Shown here: positions 46,526 through 54,772 of the stretch, one piece after another
How the letters are laid out: each line of letters begins with the position of its first letter
Numbering within the stretch: position 1 is the stretch's first letter
Assembly: GCA_030248195.1 (NCBI GenBank)
Contig: JASAND010008558.1
Span: forward strand, 1-64,000
Direction: 5' to 3'
From: Trissonchulus latispiculum
Lineage: Eukaryota; Nematoda; Enoplea; Enoplida; Ironidae
DNA: 64,000 nucleotides
Made by a program: the position numbers and the translations under genes
Notes under the pieces: generated by a model
Told to the model about the DNA's origin: nothing
The model's database searches: none
Seen by the model: only the letters and a program-made list of their open reading frames with translations

Positions 46526-48208
46526 AGGAAGGGGGGCCCCCCCCCCCATAAATTCCGACCTCCCCCCATAACCCCAAAAATTGCCATTTTTTACCATTTT
46601 TAGCCAAAATTTTCAAAAATTTTTCCGGCTTCGCCGGATTTGTACCTAAATTTCCACTATTTTAGCTTAAAAACACCCTAAATTAGTTATTTTTTAGCGA
46701 TTTTTAGCATTTTTACGCAAAAAACCTAAGAATTTGTCAAAAAATATGCCCCCCCCCATTTTCGTCGAGCCCCCCCCATATCGCCCCCCCCCATAAATTT
46801 TGGCCTAGAAGTAAGCCAGGTTCGCTCACACTCGTTTGAAATCTTTAAATGTAGTAAAAACTGATTTTTAAAATAATTGTTATGGCGAAGCGGGGAAGAT
46901 GTCCCTGAGTGTAACATATATTTCAATTTGTGAGAAAATATTGCACCGTTTATCCGACTAGAATTAAAAAACAAATATATATAAGTGTTAAAAATTAAGA
47001 TAAACATGAGAAAATGATCATTTTTAAAATCGGCTTTATCGCGAAGAAAGTAGTAAGAACTTAAAGAAATGCTAGGGGTATATAAAACTTGAAAATAGTT
47101 TTTTAAAATATAACTGAAATTCTAAAATTTGCACTAAAATACAAGAAATTTCTCTGACTTCCCAATTTTTCTGATTTGTCCCGGTGTTTCAAGATATCCC
47201 TGATATACCCGGTTTTCCCCGGTCGCGAGAACCCTGCCAAAATCACCCAAACGGGACTCGTTGCGATACCAAGTTTTGTCAGCAAAGATTGCAAATCAGG
47301 TCAAATCTCCAATAATTCTCTGACCTTCTGCGATTGTTAAACTCAATTTTACCTTCTGCATCTGCGCCCACTATATTATATCTACACATTTCTGCGATAA
47401 AAACCAATAACACTGCATCTACAACACAATTTTTTACATGCCTCCAAAGACAGCCCAAACTTACGTCCGGAAAACTAAGAAAAATAAGCAATTTTAAAAC
47501 CGTTATATATATCTACATACAAGTAAAATTAAAGTTTGACCTACTGCTATCTGATGCCAGGAGGTCTGCATCAAGGTTATCCGAGGCAGACGGACTACTC
47601 AGAACAACCGTGGAGGCAGTTTCCCCATATTCAGCCGGCGAAGATGATGCAAAGTCTCCCAAGGCAAATCCCTGGAATCCCTGAGGAAAAGGAGAAGAAG
47701 GGCCGCCGACTGGACCCAATTCCGGCGCCGGAGAGGATTCGTCAGTAGATAAGTGATTTCCCTGTGACTTGGAATACTGATTTCGCTGATTTCGAATTCG
47801 ACGAATCTTCATGAATATCTCCTGCAGAGACCGGGGGCGATCAGGAAACTGTTCATTAAATTCCGTCACAATCGACTCAAAGACCTCCTGTTTCTGTTTC
47901 CGAATCTGGGTACTGCAGCTCTTATTGCGCAACAGCTCAGAATAGATTCTGGCCTGTTTCGTTAGGAAGGCAGATTCTGTCTGATTAAAGTTCAGGCAGC
48001 GACATCCTTTACCGGCTGCTGCGGCGCTGTTGGAAATTTTGACTTTGGAAGTTTTGCTAAGGACCTTTGGTTGAGTTTTGAGGGTGACATAACGCTGCGG
48101 ACCGGAGTCATCGGCACTGGGAGAGTCATCCGGTGTGCTGGAGTGATTGGACCAACTCTGAGCTGAGTCAAAGATGTTGTCTATCTCTGAGTCAGGCAGG
48201 GAGGTCAT
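41598..48208 (-). CDS. Myb/SANT-like DNA-binding protein (complete, four exons)
   Basis: Exons on the minus strand are 48208-47521, 45054-44869, 42414-42211 and 42013-41598; all three introns are phase 1 with GT-AG ends. Lengths 688+186+204+416 give 497 aa plus stop. The frame rules out an alternative first donor at AGTAG|GTCAAA. A helical Myb/SANT-like domain spans residues 73-145: FNQTESAFLTKQARIYSELL, a basic segment, FESIVTEFNEQFP, then LQEIFMKIRRIRNQRNQ. This layout resembles the zeste-type Myb_DNA-bind_5 and MSANTD families. Residues 448-486 (LTYLHLKRQKLDAEMKMLAM and on) are likely coiled coil followed by a Gln run, typical of these proteins and suited to dimerisation. IKQE at 430-433 fits the sumoylation motif. 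The middle is Ser/Asp-rich with no known domain. Expected to be a nuclear DNA-binding protein; targets unknown. Its introns hold many short transposons. Confidence 0.8.
42560..42790 (+). mobile_element. tRNA-derived SINE-like fragment
   Basis: A pol III B-box-like word GTTCGATTCCC (42635-42645) is preceded by an A-box-like GGTTATGGTATCG, but the gap between them is too short for an intact tRNA anticodon arm. Downstream, GTTTCCTTGAACAAAACCTTA and CATGCACGCTCAAGAACCC resemble bodies of tRNA-derived SINEs. It lies in intron 2 of the Myb/SANT gene. Ends and target duplication are not clear. Confidence 0.45.
43154..44309. mobile_element. PIF/Harbinger-like element, 1156 bp, with a nested insertion
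   Basis: Both ends carry GGGCCAATTGCATAAAAAT as a terminal inverted repeat, followed by ACTAGT-type words. The flanks are CTG and ATG, a 3-bp duplication with one change. It is related in end sequence to the 364-bp MITE at 34609. It contains the G/C-run element 43439-43817 and lies in intron 2 of the Myb/SANT gene. No transposase frame. Confidence 0.55.
43439..43817. mobile_element. CAGGGTATTTTT element with G/C runs, 379 bp
   Basis: Ends are CAGGGTATTTTTTTA and its complement TAAAAAATACCCTG. The flanks GAACCGGA and AAACCGGA are an 8-bp duplication with one change. The interior has a G10 run, C-runs and a CGGC-GTT-GCCG hairpin. It is inserted in the Harbinger-like element. Related copies: 50677-51070 (complete) and 49721-50050 (right end missing). 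Confidence 0.65.
45214..45366. mobile_element. Short CTGGCTTC element (CTGG family), about 150 bp
   Basis: The left end CTGGCTTCGTCCTACAGG closely matches an end of the element at 2443. The right end, on the opposite strand, is CTAGCTTTTTACTAGGCC. The interior is C-rich. No clear target duplication. It lies in intron 1 of the Myb/SANT gene. Confidence 0.4.
45474..45789. mobile_element. TAGAGGTG/TAGGGATGC-ended element, about 315 bp
   Basis: The left end is TAGAGGTGGGCACC and the right end on the opposite strand is TAGGGATGCTCCAGG, a loose inverted repeat typical of hAT relics. Subterminal GGGGC(C/T)CGGC words occur on both sides. No target duplication found. Intron 1 of the Myb/SANT gene. 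Confidence 0.35.
46303..46819. mobile_element. CTGG-family element, 517 bp, exact 6-bp TSD
   Basis: A 14-bp terminal inverted repeat CTGGCTTACTTCTA is present at both ends. GTTCGC lies at 46297-46302 and 46820-46825. The interior has G-runs (one of 27 or more G at about 46498), C-runs and a perfect CCGGC-TTC-GCCGG hairpin at about 46626. Intron 1 of the Myb/SANT gene. No coding capacity. Confidence 0.7.
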
Positions 48209-48691
48209 TCCTGTCAGTCAAGCAGTGATATATATCTATCTATTTATTATGTAATAACTAAAATATCAGATCTAAAAGTAAAGATTAACAATTAAAAATA
48301 TAGCGGTAGTTTAAATAAATAACATGCATGACCTAGTCGTATGTTAGTTTCATAATTGCGGTACAATCGCAAGTGAATGCACGTAGACGCTCGCAGTCGA
48401 AGATAAGCGTCTGCGTGCGCTGCTGAGCATGAATCCGCTGCAACGTTACCTTAAACTGCTAAAGCAGTTTTGTTTTGGACTGGAAGAGGGGGGCGCCTCC
48501 CCCACTTTTGGATTCCCGCACCTTTTGGGTTTCTTCGCGTCCACTCAATAAGCAGTGCCAAATGCTTTGGTTTTTTGTTTTCAAAAAATTTTCAATAACT
48601 TTCCGGCTTAGCCGAAATTTGTTGGTGTTATATATATATTTTGGTGCTGGAGCTCAATTTTGAGCACTTTTTAGCACGGCATAATAGCAGT
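48209..48691. other. Upstream of the Myb/SANT gene
   Basis: The sequence just before the start codon (on the minus strand tgactgacag|GAATGACC) looks like an acceptor, so a 5'-UTR intron may be present. Further out, at 48478-48640, is a G/C-run element fragment with a CCGGCTTAGCCG hairpin. No other gene. Confidence 0.4.
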
Positions 48692-49025
48692 CTGGCTTAT
48701 GCTTAGGCCAAAATTTATGGGGGCTCAAAGTTGTTCCCCCCTATGGCTCACCAAAAATGGGGGAGCATATTTTTGAAAAAATTTTGCGAATTTTACGTTT
48801 TTTGTGCTAAAATTGCCAAAAAGTCGCTAAAAATAACTAATTTTAGGTTAGGCTAAAATAGTGAAAATTTTGTTAAAAATCCGGCGTAGCCGGAAGATTT
48901 TTGAAAACTCAGGGAAAAGGGTAAAATTTGGTTATGGGGGGAGGTAGGAATTTATGGGGACTTTTCCCGGGGGGGGGGGGGAGGTCGCCGAATGGGGGGG
49001 TGCCCCCCCAGTAAAAATAAGGCAG
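48692..49025. mobile_element. CTGG-family element, 334 bp, 5-bp TSD
   Basis: Ends are CTGGCTTATGCTTA and, on the opposite strand, CTGCCTTATTTTTA. GCAGT flanks both sides (48687-48691 and 49026-49030). G-runs lie on the right, and a hairpin with perfect stem CCGGC-GTA-GCCGG is at about 48883. Non-coding. Confidence 0.65.
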
Positions 49026-49190
49026 GCAGTTCAAATAGACTGCGCAGTGCGCAGGCTATTTACCGTATTTTTAGCATTTTTAAGTCGTTCCTCGAGGGTA
49101 AAAGCGTCTTCATAGTCAAAATTTGGACTTAGTCCGAAGCTAATCATAATCTTGTTTTATGCAATCTAGGGCATGAGTTCCCATGCTAGG

Positions 49191-49587
49191 CTGGGTTTAC
49201 TTTACTGGAAGGGGGCGCCCCTCACTTTTTGGGCCCCCCCCCCATTCGGCCCCACCACCACTTTTTTGGGCTTTCCCCCACTCACCTTAAGGGCTCAGAA
49301 ATTGCCAAATTTTTAGGATTTTTGATCAAAATGTTTCCGGCTTCGCCCGAAATTTTTTATCAAAAATCGCCTTTTTTGGTGCTAAAACTTGTTTTGATCA
49401 AAAATCGCCTTTTTTGGTGCTAAAACTTGAGTTTTGAGCACTTTTAAGCATAGTTACGTATAGCAATGTATGTGGAAACAGGCACATTTTTAGCATTTTT
49501 CGCTCATTTTATCCCCCCCCCCACTATGGGGGGGGGCGCCCCCCTCCAAACTCCCCCACAACTTATTTTTGCCTAAAATAAACCCAG
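49191..49587. mobile_element. CTGG-family element, 397 bp, 5-bp TSD
   Basis: Ends are CTGGGTTTACTTTA and its near complement TAAAATAAACCCAG. CTAGG flanks both sides (49186-49190 and 49588-49592). C/G runs and a near-perfect CCGGCTTCGCCCG hairpin lie inside. A direct repeat of about 38 bp (TTTTGATCAAAAATCGCC...) occurs in the middle. Non-coding. Confidence 0.65.
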
Positions 49588-49720
49588 CTAGGCCAGAGTA
49601 GGGCGATGCTCATGATTCGGATTACGAGATTTAACTAAACTTTAATGGCAACAACAGCATAAAAATGAAACTCAAAAGCAGTCAGCCAATGTGTACAAAC
49701 GCTGAATCGGATAAGACAGA

Positions 49721-50050
49721 CAGGGTATTTTTAGGGGGTTTTTCCCGGGGGGGGGAAGGGGCTTCCCGAGGGGGGGAGATTTTTTTGCAAAAATCAGCAA
49801 AAAATGGCATTTTGGCGCATATATTTTGCACGTAGAAAAGCAAAAAGTTTTCAAAAATGCCAGGATTTAAGCCCAAAATAGCAATTTTTACGAATAAATC
49901 TCAGGCGAAGCCGGAAAATTTTCGAAAATTTGCCTATTTTTGGCAAAAATTTGGGCTCCCAAAAAATCCCGGGGAGGAAGCAAAAATCCCGGGAGGGCAC
50001 GATTTCGGGGAGAAGGCATTTTCGGGTGGGGGAAGGTCAATTTTCGGGCC
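49721..50050. mobile_element. CAGGGTATTTTT element, right end missing
   Basis: Has the left end CAGGGTATTTTTAGGGGG, G-runs, a GGCGAAGCCGG hairpin word and the GGCATTTTCGGG...GGTCAATTTTCGGG interior shared with 43439 and 50677, but breaks off near 50050 next to minisatellite sequence. Confidence 0.5.
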
Positions 50051-50079
50051 ACGTAATTTGGACGGCGCCAATTTGGTGA

Positions 50080-51600
50080 TTGGTCAACGAAGGAGTGAGG
50101 AAACCCCACAGAACGCGCGGGCAACCGCATAGGGGTTTTCTGGAGCGCCCAGCTCATTCCCGGTGTCCGTATTGTCGTCCGACTCATCCATCTTGCCGGG
50201 CTGGTTCCACTTTGCCGTCTGGAGGGTCATGTCGGCAACCGTTTCCTGGAGGTCCATACTAGGCTCTACTTGGCCTCTCAAAACTTTCTCTATAGGGGTT
50301 TTCTGGTGCGCCCAGCTCATTTGCGGTGTCCGTTTTGCTGTACAACGCACCCATTTTGCTGGGCTGGCTCCACTTGACCGTCTGAGGGGTCAGGTCGGTA
50401 AGGGGTCAGGTGGTCCAAAATGAAAATTTTCAAAAGTGGTCAAATTTGGTACCAAATCAAAGCCCTAAGTGAGGTGAGCAACGTTTGTCATAGAATTGCA
50501 TGCTCAAAGCGGCTGTAGCATGCTGTGGTGGGGTGGGGTGGGGACTTAGGCGATTTTCGGTCAAAAATGAAATTTTTCAAAAGTGGTCAAATTTGGTACC
50601 AAATGAAAGCCCTAAGTGAGCTGAGCAACTTTTGTCATAGAATTGCATGTTCAAAGTTGCTGTAGAGTGCTGTTTGCAGGGTATTTTTTAGGCATTTTTT
50701 TCGGGGGGGGCCTCCCGGGGGGGGGGGGCCGGGCCCGGGGGGGGGGGAAGAAGGGAGTGGGGGGGGGGGAAGATTTTTTTTTGCAAAAATGAGACAAAAA
50801 TTGGTATTTTTTGGCGTATTTTGCATGGTGAAACTGCCAGGAATTAAGCTAAAAATAGCTATTTTTTTCGAAAAAATCTCCGGCGAAGCCGGAAATGTTT
50901 TGAAAATTGGCCTATTTTTGGCAAAAATTTGGGCCTCCAAAAAATCCCGGGGGGGGGGGGCGGGAAGCAAAAATCCCGGGAGGGGGCGATTTCGGGGGGA
51001 AGGCATTTTCGGGGGGGAAGGTCAATTTCGGGGGGGGGGCCCCGCCCCCCCCCCTGTAAAAAATACCCTGGTTTGTGGGGTGGGGTAGGGACGTAGGCGA
51101 TTTTCGGTCAAAAATGAAATTTTTGAAAAGTGGTCAAATTTGGTACCAAATGAAAGCCCTAAGTGAGCTGAGCAACTTTTGTCATAGAATTGCATGCTCA
51201 AAGTGGCTGTAGAGTGCTGTGGTGGGTGGGGTGGGGACTTAGGCGATTTTCGGTAAAAATGCAATTTTTCAAGAGTGGTCAAATTTGGTACCAAATGAAA
51301 GCCCTAAGTGAGCTGGGCAACTTTTGTATTAGAATTGCATGCTCAAAGTGGCTGTAGAGTGCTGTGGTGGGGTAGGGTGGGAACTTAGGCGATTTTCGGT
51401 CAAAAATGAAATTTTTCAAAAGTGGTCAAATTTGGTACCAAATGAAAGCCCTAAGTGAGCTGAGCAACTTTTGTCATAGAATTGCATGCTCAAAGTGGCT
51501 GTAGAGTGCTTTGGTGGGTGGGGTGGGGACGTAAGCGATTTTGGGGGAAATATGAAATTTTCCAAAAGTGGTCAAAATAGTATCTGCTTGCGCATGGTGT
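50080..51600 (-). repeat. Partial third copy of the minisatellite-bearing element
   Basis: On the minus strand it carries units of the 147-bp repeat (50405-50676 and 51071-51590) and about two units of the 163-bp repeat (50080-50405). It has the orientation of the 52911-54375 copy but lacks its unique parts. The 147-bp array is interrupted by the 394-bp insertion at 50677. Confidence 0.65.
50677..51070. mobile_element. CAGGGTATTTTTTA element inside the satellite, 394 bp
   Basis: Ends are CAGGGTATTTTTTA and TAAAAAATACCCTG. GTTTG flanks both sides (50672-50676 and 51071-51075). The G-runs, C-runs and the CCGGCGAAGCCGG hairpin are as in its relatives. It splits a 147-bp satellite unit, which proves that the insertion came after the array formed. 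Confidence 0.7.
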
Positions 51601-51654
51601 TCGGAAATATATTATGTTGGTTCTTTTTTGCGCATACATATGTAAAAGAATGGA

Positions 51655-52908
51655 AAACAAGAACCAAAAATGCTCCTTCGTCGCATGTAAAATACATATG
51701 AGTACTCTCAGGCAGGGTGTACAAACACGGAAACTAGCCTGTAAAATGCATATGAGTGGCGTTGAGGTTGTAAGTTAAGGAAAACAAGTTGCAACGGCTT
51801 AACATATGAGCCTGTCCTACAACGAGGCTCATATTGGCGTCACAGTTAAAGATCATCAGGTCATCATATTAAAGAAAAAACGAATGAATAGACATAACAT
51901 GTTAACATTGTGGCTTGAAAGAAATGGACAGAACGAAGTGAACTGCGACACCTCAAGTTTAACTGTACATGCAAGCGGATGTTTCCCGAAACACCATGGC
52001 ACCTACTATTTCCGGATGCACTATAGTACACCTACTGTATTCTCGGAACACTATGACACACTACTCTCACATACGTAATGCTTTCCCCACTTGGCTTTGA
52101 GTCAGAGCGCAGAGTGGCATGCCGTATAATGCGTATGCACAGTATAATGTCTTAGCAAAAGATGTGTAAAGGACAATTTTGTAAAGAAAGCTTTACGTGC
52201 TATTTATATGGAGGTCAAATATCGACAAATTATACAAGAACCAAAAATGCAGGCAGGTTGTACAAACATGGAAACTAGCCTTAAAATGCATATGAGTGAC
52301 GTTGAGGTTGTAAATTAAGGAAAACAAGTTGCAACGGCTTAACATATGAGCCTGTCCTACAACGAGGCTCATATTGGCGTATGTCATAATATAATTTGTC
52401 GAAATTTGACCTCCATATAAATAGCACGTAAAGCTTTTCATTACAAAATTGTCCTTCACACATCTTGTCGCTAAGACATTATACTGTGCATATATACGCA
52501 TTATACGGCATGCCACTCTGCGCTCTGTACTATAGTGCTTCCGGAAATAGTAGGTGCCATGGTGTTTCGGGAAACACCAGCTTGCATATGTACAGTTAAA
52601 CTTGAGGTGTCGCAGTTCACTTCGTTCTGTCCATTTCTTTCAAGCCACAATGTTAACATGTTATGTCTATTCATTCGTTTTTTCTTTAATATGATGACCT
52701 GATGATCTTTAAGAAGGCTGCACTGTGACGCCAATATGAGCCTCGTTGTAGGACACGCTCATATGTTAAGCCGTTGCAACTTGTTTTCCTTAATTTACAA
52801 CCTCAACACCACTCATATGCATTTTACAGGCTAGTTTCCGTGTTTGTACAACCTGCCTGAGAGTACTCATATGTATTTTACATGCGACGAAGGAGCATTT
52901 TTAGTTCT

Positions 52909-52914
<6 letters not shown>
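51655..52914. mobile_element. Foldback element of about 1.26 kb next to an AT array
   Basis: The left arm starts AAGAACCAAAAATGCTCC and the right arm ends with the complement GGAGCATTTTTAGTTCTT. The arms run about 400 bp inward through GTTGCAACGGCTTAACATA. The arm start occurs again directly at about 52240, so the structure is compound. Matching open frames in the two arms (51806-52078 plus, 52501-52734 minus) share residues such as DHQVIILKKKRMNRHNM. They have no known domain and may be incidental. Confidence 0.6.
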
Positions 52915-52954
<40 letters not shown>

Positions 52955-54375
52955 TACTATACTATATATATATATATGTATATGTATATCATAGGGGCCA
53001 CGGCAGCGACCCCAATAATATTTGTGAAAAGTGGCTGGAGACAGTGTAAAATAAGCTGCGCAAAATCCTGCGCAGATTTCATGCGCAAATTGTAGAGCAC
53101 ATCGAGTTTGGTATATCCGTGAAGTTTCAGCCCCGTATCACTTACCGTTAAAAGGTAGCGCCCCGGCCCGGTTATGGCGGCGATGTTTTTTTCCGGTTTC
53201 TCCTATTTGATGGTTGTATTGTACATAATGTTCGCCTCTTTCACGTGACCTGCAGCGGTGGGCCAACCTAAAGGGCTATAGGGTCTAGTAGTCCCTCTAA
53301 AGAATTTAATAATCACAACTGTTTTTGCGCCGCAGCTGCGCCACAGCGCCGCAGCGGCGCCGCAAAGTCGGCTCATAGCGAAAAGTGACCATTTTTGTGG
53401 TCGTCGCTCAGGTCGAACGTTACGAGCTGGAGCTGATTTCTTTTTGTATTCAGAATTACATATATTAAACTAACTAACGGTCCAGGTTGCGTTTCTCTAT
53501 CACTGCCCTAGCTACCACAGTGGCCCGTCAAATATGGCGAAAATTCGAAAAATGAAAAATCGAAATTTCTCGCTATCTATTCAACTTCAAAAGCTCAAAT
53601 CTTCCATACAATGGTTTTCTAGCACGGAGAATCGATTCCCGCAGTCAGTTTTACCGTCAGACCCACCCATCTTGCTGGGCTGGTTTCACTTGCCGTCGGG
53701 AGGGTCAAGTCGGAAACCGCTCCTGGAGGTCCATGGTAGGCTCTACCTGGCCTGTCAAAACTTTGTCTATAGGAGTTTTCTGGTGTGCCCAGCTCATTCC
53801 CGGTATCCGTTTTGCCGTCCGGCGTGCCTATAGTGCTGGGCTGGTTCTAGTTTGCCGTCGGGAGGGTCAAGTCGGAAACCGCTTCCTGGAGGTCCATAGT
53901 AGGCAAGTGGTCAAATTTGGTATCAAATCTAAGTGGGCTGAGCAACTTTTGTCATAGAACTGCATACCCAAAGTGGCTGTAGAGTGCTGTGGTGGGGTGG
54001 GGTGGGGACTTAAGCGATTTTGTGTCAAAAATAAAATTTTTCAAAAGTGGTCAAATTTGGTATCAAACGAACGCCCTGAGTGAGATGAGCAACTTTTGTC
54101 ATAGAACTGCATACCCAAAGTGGCTTTAGAGTGCTGTGGTGGGGTGGGGTGGGGACTTAGGCGATTTTGGGTCAAAAATAAAATTTTTCAAAAGTCGTCA
54201 GATTTGTGTCAAATGAAAGTCCTATGCGAACGGAACAACATTTGTCATGGAGCCACCCACCCAAACTTGCTGTGCCAAATAACGTCACGTGTCTATGAAA
54301 CTTTTGTCTTTACTTCTTTAACCGGAATGTAAAGGATATAATATAGACACAGCCAACACACACATATTATATGTG
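52911..54375. mobile_element. Minisatellite-bearing element, right copy of an inverted pair
   Basis: The mirror image of 38037-39990: AT array, about 610 bp of unique DNA with CGCCGCAGC words, about 1.6 units of the 163-bp repeat (53640-53905), about two 147-bp units (53905-54210), and a terminal 150 bp ending AGCCAACACACACATATTAT. The unique parts are closely similar to the left copy, with scattered substitutions. Confidence 0.7.
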
Positions 54376-54376
54376 T

Positions 54377-54772
54377 ACAAGGTACAAGCCCTATCGCCGT
54401 GGGGGACAAGGGGTAACGAAAAAATGGCCACGGGATAACCAAAAACAGCTTTTAGTTTTTCATAGAATAGATAAAAAGAATTTATAAAATAGAAAAAATA
54501 GTTTTTACAGTAAAATTTCAAAAAATTTCTGGCTTCGCCGGAATTTTTTAGCAAATATGTTTGATTTCTCGGGAAAATCGGGCACAATTTTGAAATTTTT
54601 TCCAAAAATGGAAGATTGTTTGCAAATTTTGATAAAAAATTGCAAAATTTAATAAAATTAGCGTTAATTTTTCGAAAAATTTTACAAATTTATTCTTGAG
54701 GTACAAGCCCCCTCAAAATTTTTTCGGGACAAGCCCCCCCAAGGACCCGACCCTGTTAATGTATGGGGTCAA
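54377..54772. mobile_element. G/C-run element with a CCGG hairpin (copy 2)
   Basis: Shares GGTACAAGCCCTATCGCCGT, GACAAGGGGTAACGAAAAAA, GGCTTCGCCGGAAT and the C-run end with the element at 6955-7330. Both are followed by GTTAATGTATGG. It begins exactly where the right minisatellite element stops. Non-coding. Confidence 0.5.

Noticed and set aside
47513..47540. Alternative exon-1 donor AGTAG|GTCAAA, or read-through to the nearby TAG, in the Myb/SANT gene
   Set aside because: Only donor ACTT|GTATGT gives the phase needed by the exon at 45054, and it is the better consensus.
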